64,000 bases of DNA from assembly GCA_002428965.1 (NCBI GenBank), contig DIYI01000015.1, positions 9,228 to 73,227 on the forward strand, given 5' to 3'. The position numbers and the translations under genes are program-made. This document shows, one piece after another, positions 17,251-24,633 of this stretch. Numbering within the stretch: the first letter of the stretch is position 1; every line of letters begins with the position of its first letter. The notes beneath the pieces were generated by a model, which worked only from the letters and a program-made list of their open reading frames with translations, did not search any database and was not told where the DNA came from. The stretch is from Jejuia sp. UBA6058. Its GTDB lineage: Bacteria; Bacteroidota; Bacteroidia; Flavobacteriales; Flavobacteriaceae.

Positions 17251-18678
17251 ATGAAACTTAATCGATTAATTCTTGCATTTACATTACTATTGAAATTCGT
17301 AGGAAATACTCAAGATTTAAATACAAAAAGTTTTTCTTTAGATGAGTGTATTTCTATTGCTTTAGAAAATAATCTTGATTTAAAATCTAGTAATTTAAGA
17401 GCTAACTCAGCTAAAATTAGTCATCAACAGTCAAAAGCAAGCTTACTACCAAGTATAAATGGAAATTTTAATTTGGGAGTAAATGACGGTAGAAGTATTG
17501 ATCCTTTTACCAATGATTTCATCAATCAGGAACTTACATTTTCTAATATGGGCTTAAGCCTTAATATGACCGTTTTTAATGGTTTTAGACTTTTGAATGC
17601 CGCAAAGCAAAATCGTTTAAATCGGGAAGCTGCAGAACTTGAAATTGAAGTCGCAAAACAGGATTTAGTATTGGATGTGACATTGGCTTATTTACAAGTG
17701 CTAAACAATCAGGCAATTTTGAATCTAACTAAGCAGCGCTTAACGGCGACAAATCAGCAATTGGAGGTTCAAAAGGGTTTTTATGAAAATGAGTCTGGTA
17801 ATCCTGCAGATTATGCTGATATTTTAGGGCAAATAGCTAATGATGAAACAAGTATTTTAGTTTCAGAATCTAATTTAAACAATGCTAAACTCAACCTGTC
17901 AAGGGTTATGAATTTGAAGCAGGTAAGTGATTTAGAGATTGAAGGTGTAATTTTGGATTTAGAAAAATATAAGCTATCAGCAGATGAGGTATATAATCTT
18001 GCCTTAGAAAGTCTTGCTACTTTTAAAGCGAATGAATTAAGAATTGATGCGGCCCAAAAGGGGGTTAGCGTTGCAAAGTCCCAATTTACACCAGAAATTT
18101 CTGTTTTTAGTGGTGTTAATACCAATTACTCTAGTGCCGCAGAGATATTTACTGCAATGGGTACTAACGTTGTAGAAACGGGAGAATTTGTAACAGTAGA
18201 TAATCAGGATTTACCGGTAATGACTGAGCAGACTGTTTTTAGTCCTGAAAAGATTAGCTATCAAGATCAGTTAGATAACAACTTAAATACCGTAGTTGGT
18301 GTTGCTGTAAATGTACCTTTGTTCAACGGTTTTAGAGCTAAAAACAATGTAGCTCAAGAAAAGATTAGAGTTGAAGAATCTATTTTAGAATTAGAGCGTA
18401 CCCATGTAGATATAAAAAATACCATTGCCCAAGTGCATTTTGATATGTTGGCCGTATACAACCGTTACCAGAGTATAGAAAATCAGGTGAAAGCCTATGC
18501 AGAGTCCTATCGCATTAATGAAATTCGCTTTAACAATGGTGTGTCAAACTTTTTAAATTACATTACAAGCAAAAATAATTTAGATAACGCCAAGGTAAAT
18601 TTAGCTAATGCAAAATATGAATATTTGTTATTGGTTAAGGTTTTAGATTATTATTGTGGCAACTCTATTTCTGGGTAG
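17251..18678 (+). CDS. TolC-family outer-membrane efflux protein
   Basis: A 475-residue protein with an N-terminal signal peptide (MKLNRLILAFTLLLKFVGNT) and two outer-membrane efflux protein repeats, the typical layout and length of TolC channels. The repeats open with SLDECISIALENNLDLKSSN and with the alpha-helical coiled-coil region near residues 300-460, which includes the usual 'VPLFNGFRAKNNV' and 'FNNGVSNFLNYI' segments. TolC trimers form the outer-membrane exit duct for MacAB-type exporters. Its place as last gene of the locus, directly before a terminator, fits a complete tripartite system with the adaptor fragment at 1-45. Confidence 0.92.
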   Translation: MKLNRLILAFTLLLKFVGNTQDLNTKSFSLDECISIALENNLDLKSSNLRANSAKISHQQSKASLLPSINGNFNLGVNDGRSIDPFTNDFINQELTFSNMGLSLNMTVFNGFRLLNAAKQNRLNREAAELEIEVAKQDLVLDVTLAYLQVLNNQAILNLTKQRLTATNQQLEVQKGFYENESGNPADYADILGQIANDETSILVSESNLNNAKLNLSRVMNLKQVSDLEIEGVILDLEKYKLSADEVYNLALESLATFKANELRIDAAQKGVSVAKSQFTPEISVFSGVNTNYSSAAEIFTAMGTNVVETGEFVTVDNQDLPVMTEQTVFSPEKISYQDQLDNNLNTVVGVAVNVPLFNGFRAKNNVAQEKIRVEESILELERTHVDIKNTIAQVHFDMLAVYNRYQSIENQVKAYAESYRINEIRFNNGVSNFLNYITSKNNLDNAKVNLANAKYEYLLLVKVLDYYCGNSISG

Positions 18679-18708
18679 ATTTTGAGCTTGCAGAAGTATT
18701 TAAAACAA

Positions 18709-18745
18709 AAAATCCCGTAAACATAAACGTTTCGGGATTTTTTTG
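18709..18745 (+). terminator. Rho-independent terminator after the tolC-family gene
   Basis: AATCCCG and AAAC (with one bulged T) pair with GTTTCGGGATT around a 6-nt loop and are followed by TTTTT. It ends the exporter operon. Confidence 0.85.
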
Positions 18746-18755
18746 TGGTACCTCC
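18745..18755. repeat. Possible att remnant: copy of the tRNA-Phe 3' end
   Basis: GTGGTACCTCC is identical to 20070-20080, which is the 3' end of tRNA-Phe read on the plus strand. The two copies are direct repeats 1.3 kb apart and bracket the accessory patch. Duplication of a tRNA 3' end is the usual footprint of integrase-mediated insertion. Eleven bases is short, so this is suggestive only. Confidence 0.45.
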
Positions 18756-18956
18756 CTAACACCAAAGTAAGAATAGAGCGCGCATTTAAATAGAAATACA
18801 CACTCAATGTATTATAGTCTTGCTATAAACATTGTACAGTTGTAGAAAACTATGCTTGTCCTAGTTTTTCTTTCATGGATTATTTGGGACACTCAAAAAG
18901 TAAGAATGCCTGAGATTTGAATAAGAATCAAAAATTATTATTTAAATCTTTAAGTT
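18756..18956. other. Intergenic stretch without recognisable gene
   Basis: About 200 nt between the tRNA-like repeat and the lipoprotein gene. I see no open frame of note and no homology I recognise; the last 50 nt are AT-rich and could hold the lipoprotein promoter. Confidence 0.5.
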
Positions 18957-19580
18957 ATGAAATCAATTATTAAAACTATTTCAGTTCTAACATTTTCTGT
19001 GCTATTTGTCTCTATATATTCATGTTCAAAAGACGATATTGATACTATAGAAGAAGAAGTTATTATTAATACTAACCCAATAGAGAATTTCTTCGAAGCC
19101 CTTTTGATAACTGGTGAATTAAATATTGGTGAAATTCCAATTTCTAATCAGGGCATGTTCGAGATCGGACTTAATTTTTCTCCTGTTGTGGATGGTGTAA
19201 TTAAAAACATATCTGTCCGAATTCCTGACGTTAATGAAACTTTGAGAGTTACGGTTTGGAAGCAAAGTGATGGAAGTATAATAAGAACTGAGTTTGTGAA
19301 TATTAATAAAGCAAATGAGACATTAACTTTTGAAATTGATGCCATTCCATTACTTGCAAACGAAAAATACGCCATTACAATGACTTCGGATGATTTCTAT
19401 AGACGGATTAGTCTTCAACCATTTGCCGATTTATTTCCAGTAAGAGTCAATAACATCAAAATTTTAAGTAGTATTAGTAGTCCTTCAAATGAAGATGATG
19501 TTTTTCCAACTGGAAGAGACATAAGAGGTTCAATAAGAGGAGATTTATCTTTTGGTTTTCAAAAAGCTATGGAAGATTAG
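18957..19580 (+). CDS. Putative surface lipoprotein with DUF4082-like beta domain
   Basis: A 207-residue protein with a lipoprotein signal peptide (MKSIIKTISVLTFSVLFVSI, then YSC as lipobox cysteine around residue 23) followed by the acidic SKDD stretch often seen on exported Bacteroidota lipoproteins. The remainder (residues ~50-150) reads as a beta-sandwich: a 'IGLNFSPVVDGVIKNISVRI' strand pair, a 'VTVWKQSDGSII' strand and 'PLLANEKYAITM', an order like that of DUF4082 domains. I do not recognise a specific function. It is the only intact gene in the patch between the tRNA-Phe repeat copies and is likely an accessory gene. Confidence 0.6.
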   Translation: MKSIIKTISVLTFSVLFVSIYSCSKDDIDTIEEEVIINTNPIENFFEALLITGELNIGEIPISNQGMFEIGLNFSPVVDGVIKNISVRIPDVNETLRVTVWKQSDGSIIRTEFVNINKANETLTFEIDAIPLLANEKYAITMTSDDFYRRISLQPFADLFPVRVNNIKILSSISSPSNEDDVFPTGRDIRGSIRGDLSFGFQKAMED

Positions 19581-19594
19581 TAATGTTTTGCATA

Positions 19595-19626
19595 TAGCCA
19601 TAGGTAATATTGTATACCTATGGCTT
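19595..19626 (+). terminator. Possible terminator after the lipoprotein gene
   Basis: GCCATAGGTA pairs with TACCTATGGC around the loop ATATTGTA, giving a 10-bp stem followed by TTTTAATTATT. It lies 15-45 nt after the lipoprotein stop codon. Confidence 0.6.
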
Positions 19627-19630
19627 TTAA

Positions 19631-19880
19631 TTATTGTGCGGCCTCCTGAACAACAGCAATTTCTTCCGTAGTTAAACCATATAATTCATAAACCAATTGG
19701 TCTATATTTTCGTCTGTTTTTTGAATTTCTGTTTTTAAAGTCTCTGTTTTTTGTTCAATAAAATATGTCATCCATTTTGTTTCTTCACTTAATCATAGCT
19801 TTTCATATTTGTGTTATTTTTCTGTGGAAGATTTTTTACGAACTTTTTCAATACTTTTAAGTATTTGTTTAAAACTGAAT
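19631..19880 (-). pseudogene. Decayed C-terminus of a type IIG (Eco57I-like) restriction enzyme/methyltransferase
   Basis: Read on the minus strand, 19792 down to 19631 encodes 53 residues ending at TAA. They include KWMTYFIEQKTETLKTEI and DQLVYELYGLTTEEIAVVQE. The pattern 'W(M)xxF...K...L...I...ID.(L/M)VYELYGLTEEEI' is the characteristic C-terminal helix pair of Eco57I-like type IIG restriction-modification proteins and related adenine methyltransferases. Upstream in the same frame, coding-like residues (KFSFKQILKSIEKVRKK) continue to about 19880 but are interrupted by TGA at 19793-19795 and by further stops. No methyltransferase motif (NPPY) survives in the window. The normal protein is about 1000 residues, so this is a small relic, not a functional enzyme. 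Confidence 0.7.
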
Positions 19881-20020
19881 TTTGAAAGAAGCTTAGATAG
19901 TTAATAGCTAGAAGATAAATCTTAGTCTAGAAGTAACATTTTTTGATTGCCAATCAAATAACGTTTGGAAAACAGGAAATATATTAAGCGAATTGTCGCT
20001 TCATTCCTCCCTTGAAAAAA

Positions 20021-20056
20021 CAAAACCCTTGTAAAATATTCATTTACAAGGGTTTT
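20021..20056 (-). terminator. Terminator downstream of tRNA-Phe
   Basis: AAAACCCTTGTAAA pairs perfectly with TTTACAAGGGTTTT around a 7-nt loop; on the minus strand the stem is followed by GTTTTTT-type T-rich sequence, and on the plus strand by TT. It suits termination of the minus-strand tRNA-Phe transcript and may work both ways. Confidence 0.8.
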
Positions 20057-20070
20057 TTAAGCTTAAAAAG

Positions 20071-20143
20071 TGGTACCTCCAGGAATCGAACCAGGGACAC
20101 AAGGATTTTCAGTCCTTTGCTCTACCAACTGAGCTAAGGTACC
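20071..20143 (-). tRNA. tRNA-Phe (GAA)
   Basis: On the minus strand the sequence folds as a 73-nt tRNA: acceptor GGTACCT/AGGTACC with discriminator A, D-arm GCTCAGTTGGTAGAGC, anticodon loop CTGAAAA (anticodon GAA, phenylalanine) and T-arm with GGTTCGATTCC. CCA is not encoded. Its 3' end is repeated at 18745-18755. Confidence 0.97.
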
Positions 20144-20158
20144 TCGCCAAAGCGGATG

Positions 20159-20191
20159 CAAATATATATGCAATTTTATTATTTGCCAAAA
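20159..20191 (-). promoter_or_regulatory. Bacteroidota-type promoter for tRNA-Phe
   Basis: On the minus strand TTTTG (20191-20187) and TATATTTG (20166-20159) are separated by 20 nt, matching the Bacteroidota consensus TTTG-N19-21-TAnnTTTG. The -7 box ends 15 nt before the tRNA 5' end. Confidence 0.7.
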
Positions 20192-20292
20192 TAAAAAGGT
20201 AAAAAGATATCTTATTTTCTTATTCAATAATTATAAAATATTTAAGATTTTAATTCTCATGGTTTTGTAGTTTTACGCCCTTATTCTTGGCA

Positions 20293-21024
20293 ATGAATTT
20301 AGTAATAGATGTCGGTAATTCTTCAGTTAAGCTAGCTGTTTTTAAAAAAGATGAACTCATTTTTAAAACAACAGTTAAATTATCTGAAGTAGAAGAAGAA
20401 ATAGAACAGTTTATGCTCAAGTTTCCTTCGCTTAATAGAGCTATAGTTTCGTCGGTAGGTAAGCTTAAAAATACCCAGATAAAAGCTATCAGAAGTAAGA
20501 TAGAATTATTTGAGCTTACTCATAAAAGCAAATTGCCTTTTAAAAACGAATATGATACCCCTACAACTTTAGGAATTGATAGAATTGCTCTAGTAGCGGC
20601 TTCAGTTTTTCAATACCCTAAAGTGAATACCTTAATTATTGATGCTGGTTCTTGTATAACGTACGATTTTGTAACAGATAAAAACGAATATTTGGGCGGT
20701 GCTATTTCACCCGGAATAAAAATGCGTTATAAAGCTATGCATAATTTTACGGCTAATCTTCCGTTTTTAGATACGGAAAAACCTATGTCCTTTATTGGTA
20801 GTTCAACAAATAGTTCAATGCACTCAGGAGTGGTTAATGGTGTTGTAAATGAAATAGATGGCTTTATAAGTAACTATTTAAATGAATTTTCCGATTTAAC
20901 AGTAATTTTAACAGGGGGCGATGCCGAATTTTTGTCAGAACAATTAAAAAGTAGCATATTTGCCAACTCAAATTTTCTTTTAGAGGGTCTAAATTTTATT
21001 TTGAAATATAATTCAAACGAATGA
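20293..21024 (+). CDS. coaX: Type III pantothenate kinase
   Basis: CoaX phosphorylates pantothenate in the first committed step of coenzyme A synthesis and is not feedback-inhibited by CoA. The 243-residue product starts at ATG 20293 (a TTG two codons upstream is less likely) and shows the family's ASKHA-type motifs: the phosphate loop IDVGNSSVKLAVF at the N-terminus, GIDRIALVAA in the middle, DAGSCITYDF (catalytic aspartate region) and GGAISPGIKMRYKAMHNFTA. The length is typical. It is the first gene of a plus-strand run whose next gene overlaps its stop by 4 nt, an arrangement common in Flavobacteriaceae. Confidence 0.95.
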   Translation: MNLVIDVGNSSVKLAVFKKDELIFKTTVKLSEVEEEIEQFMLKFPSLNRAIVSSVGKLKNTQIKAIRSKIELFELTHKSKLPFKNEYDTPTTLGIDRIALVAASVFQYPKVNTLIIDAGSCITYDFVTDKNEYLGGAISPGIKMRYKAMHNFTANLPFLDTEKPMSFIGSSTNSSMHSGVVNGVVNEIDGFISNYLNEFSDLTVILTGGDAEFLSEQLKSSIFANSNFLLEGLNFILKYNSNE

Positions 21025-22328
21025 TAAGAAAACTCATTATAGTTTTTATTGCACTTCTTTCTATATCTTCTTTTTCTCAGGAAGGTACTGCATCTCCATA
21101 CTCATTTTACGGTATTGGGAGCTTAAAGCTTAAAGGAACGGTTGAAAATAGAAGTATGGGAGGCTTAAGTATATATACCGATAGTATACATGTAAATTTA
21201 AGAAATCCAGCATCTTTTACCGGTAATGATTTATTAAGCCTTAATAATGAGAGTAGACCAGTAAAATATACAGTTGCAGGTAGTTATACTTCCGGAACGC
21301 TTAAAAATGATGATTCTGGTACAGCGAATGTGTCTACCACTACATTTGATTATTTAGCATTAGCATTTCCAGTGGGTAAGTTTGGGGTTGGTCTTGGTTT
21401 AACACCCTATACCGCGGTGGGCTATCAATTAGAAACAGAGAATGCGGATGGTTTAACCACGAATAGATTTAATGGACAGGGCGGTTTAAACAAGGCATTT
21501 TTAGGAGCGGCATATCAAATTTCAGATAATTTAAGTGTTGGCATAAATGTGCAATATAATTTTGGAAATATACAGAATAGTGTAATAGAATTTCGTTTTG
21601 ATGAAGATGAAGTGCCTTTGCTAACTCAGTCTAGAGAGAATAATAGATCTGATTTAAGTGGCCTGAATGTTGATATTGGCGTATCTTATAAAACAATGAT
21701 AAGCGAGTCGCTAGAGTTTGTATCTGGTATTACCTATACACCCGAGAGTAATCTTACCTCACAAAATGAAAGAACGTTTTCTACTGTGGCCATTGCTAAT
21801 TCTGGGCAAGAAATTGTTAGAAATACAGTTGAGTCTGATTTAGAAGCTCAAGGGTTACAGGAGACAGACTTAGTACTACCAGCAAAATTTTCAATTGGAG
21901 CGGGTATTGGTCAACCAAGAAAATGGTTCGTTGGTGCCGAATACGAATCGCAACAGATAAGCAATTTTGAAAACATTCTTTACCAAACATCTGCCACTAA
22001 TTATGAAGATGCTTATCGTTTTTCATTAGGAGGCTTTTTTATTCCAGAATATAACGCGTTTTCCGGTTACTTTAAAAGATTGGTTTACAGGGCAGGAGTG
22101 CGTTTTGAAAAAACAGGTTTGGTAATAGAGCAAGAATCTATTGACGAGTTTGGCATATCTTTTGGAGTAGGTGTTCCAGTTGGAGAGTTTTTCTCTAATG
22201 TAAACTTGGGTGCAGAAATTGGAAGACGCGGTACCACTAACAATAATTTAATCCAAGAGAACTTTATAAATTTTCAGATTAGTTTATCTTTGAACGATAG
22301 ATGGTTTCAGAAACGAAAATACGACTAA
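21021..22328 (+). CDS. Putative outer-membrane beta-barrel protein
   Basis: A 435-residue protein with a signal peptide (MIRKLIIVFIALLSISSFSQ) and many alternating strands ending in an aromatic residue near the C-terminus (INFQISLSLNDRWF), the profile of an outer-membrane barrel. The N-terminal 'SPYSFYGIGSLKLKGTVENR' and the 'MGG' segment resemble the FadL-like and SprF-like proteins of Bacteroidota. It overlaps coaX by ATGA, so translation is coupled. No specific substrate can be named; the neighbours suggest a role in envelope assembly or transport. Confidence 0.7.
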   Translation: MIRKLIIVFIALLSISSFSQEGTASPYSFYGIGSLKLKGTVENRSMGGLSIYTDSIHVNLRNPASFTGNDLLSLNNESRPVKYTVAGSYTSGTLKNDDSGTANVSTTTFDYLALAFPVGKFGVGLGLTPYTAVGYQLETENADGLTTNRFNGQGGLNKAFLGAAYQISDNLSVGINVQYNFGNIQNSVIEFRFDEDEVPLLTQSRENNRSDLSGLNVDIGVSYKTMISESLEFVSGITYTPESNLTSQNERTFSTVAIANSGQEIVRNTVESDLEAQGLQETDLVLPAKFSIGAGIGQPRKWFVGAEYESQQISNFENILYQTSATNYEDAYRFSLGGFFIPEYNAFSGYFKRLVYRAGVRFEKTGLVIEQESIDEFGISFGVGVPVGEFFSNVNLGAEIGRRGTTNNNLIQENFINFQISLSLNDRWFQKRKYD

Positions 22329-22425
22329 CTTAAAAATAGGATAATTTTGAAATAAGCTTTTGCAATTTAGATGATATCTTGCAGCAAGATTACAACAGAC
22401 CTAGTAGAAAATAAAATTTGAAGAG

Positions 22426-23823
22426 ATGAAAACAAAAATTACATTACTAACCTTTGTGTTAACTTTTTTGATTGCAGGAGTAAATGGTGTGAGTGCTCAA
22501 AACGAAGAGCAAATGGCAAAATTGTCGATCATGACAGAATATGCTAAGGCGAAAAACTATGAGGCTGCTTATACACCTTTTATGGAACTTAGGGCGGAAA
22601 ATCCAAAGTTTAACCGCGCTATTTATGTGTATGGCGAAAAAATACTAGATCATAAAATTGAAAATTCTACTGGGACTGAACAAGTAGATTTTATAAATGA
22701 TTTAGCAAAACTTTGGGAAGAAAGAATAGAGCATTACCCAAGTAAAACGCCAAAAGGTGAGTATGCTGCTAAAGCGTGCCAGTTATTATTTGATAATAAG
22801 GCGGTTTTAGGAAAATCGGATGAAGAGTTATATGAGTGTTTTGATGCTGCTTACAATGCCGATAAGAAAACATTCAAAAAACCAAAGAGTTTATATACTT
22901 ATTTCTATTTAATGGTAAAGCTTTATGATGCTGGTAAAAAGCCCGCAAAAGATTTATTTAACAAATATGACGATATTGTTGAAAAGATAGAAGATGAAGT
23001 ACAAATAGCGTCTCAGAAGTTGAATAAGCTGGTGGAAAAAGAAGAGTCAGGAACGCCATTAACTTCAAGAGATGGAAAATATAAGAAATATTACGGACAA
23101 GTATTAACCGCGTATGATAAGATTTCGGGAAGTATAGATTCTCAATTGGGAGGACGTGCAAACTGCGAAAACTTAATTCCATTATATACTAAAGACTTTG
23201 ATGCGCATGCGAATGATGGTGTTTGGTTAAAACGTGCGGTAAGCAGAATGTTTAATAAAGAGTGTACTGATGACCCATTATATGAGAAATTGGTAAAAGC
23301 TTATGATGCCACTGCTCCTTCTGCAGACACAAAGTACTTTGTTGCTACTATTTTGTTGAAAAATGGAAAAACCTCAGAAGCAGAAACTTATCTTAAAGAG
23401 GCTTATGATTTAGAAGATGATACTTTTAAGAAAGCGAAATTGGCTAATAGAATTGGGTTGATTCTTAAGAAAAAAGGAAGATATGGTCAAGCTAGAGGTT
23501 ACTTTAGAAATTCATTAAAGCTAAATCCTTCAAATGGTCGACCACATTTATCTATAGCTGCCATGTATGCAGCAAGTGCTAAGAATTGTGGAGATACAAA
23601 CTTTAACAAAAGAGCTGTGTATTGGTACGCAGCACAAGAGGCTAGAAAAGCATCGCGCGTAGACCCAACTTTAAAGAAAGCAGCATCACAAAGTGCAGCT
23701 AACTACGAGGCTAAGGCTCCTCAAAAATCTGAGATTTTTACAGAAGGTAATGCTGGTCAAGTTATTAAAATTGGATGCTGGATTGGGGCTTCAGTTAAGG
23801 TACCAAGCATCTCAAAGAATTAA
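22426..23823 (+). CDS. Exported tetratricopeptide-repeat protein
   Basis: A 465-residue protein with a signal peptide cut probably after VNGVSAQ (residue ~25). It is helical throughout, with TPR-like pairs visible at residues ~300-400, for example 'TKYFVATILLKNGKTSEAET', 'KLANRIGLILKKKGRYGQAR' and 'GRPHLSIAAMYAASAKN'. TPR proteins in this position act as periplasmic scaffolds, but the partner is unknown. Its last base overlaps the first base of the lptC start codon, so the two are coupled. Confidence 0.8.
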   Translation: MKTKITLLTFVLTFLIAGVNGVSAQNEEQMAKLSIMTEYAKAKNYEAAYTPFMELRAENPKFNRAIYVYGEKILDHKIENSTGTEQVDFINDLAKLWEERIEHYPSKTPKGEYAAKACQLLFDNKAVLGKSDEELYECFDAAYNADKKTFKKPKSLYTYFYLMVKLYDAGKKPAKDLFNKYDDIVEKIEDEVQIASQKLNKLVEKEESGTPLTSRDGKYKKYYGQVLTAYDKISGSIDSQLGGRANCENLIPLYTKDFDAHANDGVWLKRAVSRMFNKECTDDPLYEKLVKAYDATAPSADTKYFVATILLKNGKTSEAETYLKEAYDLEDDTFKKAKLANRIGLILKKKGRYGQARGYFRNSLKLNPSNGRPHLSIAAMYAASAKNCGDTNFNKRAVYWYAAQEARKASRVDPTLKKAASQSAANYEAKAPQKSEIFTEGNAGQVIKIGCWIGASVKVPSISKN

Positions 23824-24380
23824 TGATAGGAATATCAAAATATATTATTTTAAATATAGCCATAACATTATTTGTTATGGCTATGTTCTTTTCATGCAAC
23901 AACAACTTAAAGGAAATGCAAGATACTAGTATTACTAAGAATGAACCTATTGGTGTTGCAGAAAATATCCACTTAAAATATACAGATTCGGGTAAGGTAA
24001 AGGCGATTTTAAAAAGCCCTATTATGTATGATTACAGCAATAGAGAGTTTGCTTATAATGAGTTTCCTGATGGTGTGTATTTAGAATTAATAGAAGATGG
24101 CAAAAAGAATATTGTAGTTGCTGACTATGGCATCGTTTATAATAAAACAAGTATTATAGATCTTCAAGGTAATGTAAAAATTACTACGCACGAAAACGAT
24201 ACCCTTTTTGCTGAACAGTTGTATTTTGACGAAAGGAAAGAATGGTTGTTTACCAATAAACCAGTGAAATTTAGAACGGGTTCTGATGTTACTTATGGGA
24301 ATGGGTTTGATTCAGACAAAGGTTTTAAAAACACCGAGGTGCTAGAAATCAATGCAATTTTGACTGTTGATAGTGAATAA
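23823..24380 (+). CDS. lptC: LPS export protein LptC-like lipoprotein
   Basis: LptC forms the periplasmic bridge that takes lipopolysaccharide from the LptB2FG exporter to LptA. The 185-residue product has an N-terminal membrane segment ending in FFSCNN, a likely lipobox cysteine near residue 25, and then an LptC/OstA-type beta-jellyroll: 'VKAILKSPIMYDYSNREFAY', 'GVYLELIEDGKKNIVVADYG', 'IIDLQGNVKITTHENDTLFA' and 'AEQLYFDERKEWLFTNKPVK'. These repeats are characteristic of the family in Bacteroidota. It starts within the stop codon of the TPR gene. Confidence 0.88.
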   Translation: MIGISKYIILNIAITLFVMAMFFSCNNNLKEMQDTSITKNEPIGVAENIHLKYTDSGKVKAILKSPIMYDYSNREFAYNEFPDGVYLELIEDGKKNIVVADYGIVYNKTSIIDLQGNVKITTHENDTLFAEQLYFDERKEWLFTNKPVKFRTGSDVTYGNGFDSDKGFKNTEVLEINAILTVDSE

Positions 24381-24418
24381 CTTCAATTCAGGCTTGAAAG
24401 CCAGACTTCAATTTTAAG

Positions 24419-24426
24419 TATATTTG
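24419..24426 (+). promoter_or_regulatory. Possible promoter -7 box before the small membrane protein
   Basis: TATATTTG fits TAnnTTTG and ends 18 nt before the ATG at 24445. A TTG lies 22 nt upstream of it (24394-24396), a slightly long spacing. It would allow the small protein and the CNNM gene to be transcribed separately from lptC. Confidence 0.4.
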
Positions 24427-24444
24427 TAAACTAATTATTTTGAT

Positions 24445-24633
24445 ATGAGATACGCTAAGTTCTTTCAGTTTGTTTACTTGGTTTTCGGAGCTTTATTCAT
24501 ATACGATGCTATTTCGAAATACAATACCAATAGAGAGGTTGCCTATCCTTCAATATTACTGGGTGCAACTGCAATTTTCATGTTTTTCTTCAGAAGAAAA
24601 TTTTCTAAAAAATTTGATAATAAAGAAAGATAA
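24445..24633 (+). CDS. Small two-helix membrane protein
   Basis: A 62-residue protein with two hydrophobic segments (residues ~6-22, FQFVYLVFGALFIYDAI, and ~36-51, PSILLGATAIFMFFFRR) and a basic tail. It ends directly at the CNNM start (next ATG is the next base), so the two are translationally coupled. I do not recognise a family; similar short proteins occur here in related flavobacteria as far as I recall. It could be a partner of the downstream membrane protein. Confidence 0.7.
   Translation: MRYAKFFQFVYLVFGALFIYDAISKYNTNREVAYPSILLGATAIFMFFFRRKFSKKFDNKER

Larger units (their letters stand above)
19581..20070. other. Gene-poor stretch holding the restriction-enzyme remnant and a terminator
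   Basis: The 490 nt between the lipoprotein stop and tRNA-Phe contain the decayed type IIG C-terminus on the minus strand (19631 to about 19880) and the terminator hairpin at 20021-20056. The first 50 nt contain a small inverted repeat (CATAGCCATAGG/CCTATGGC) that may end the lipoprotein transcript. Nothing else is recognisable. Confidence 0.6.

Noticed and set aside
18756..20070. An intact defence system in the tRNA-Phe patch
   Set aside because: Only a short restriction-enzyme relic with several stops and one lipoprotein gene are present; no integrase, nuclease or complete methyltransferase is seen.
23693..23929. 78-codon ORF overlapping the end of the TPR gene and start of lptC
   Set aside because: It is out of frame with two clear genes and its sequence has no independent coding features.
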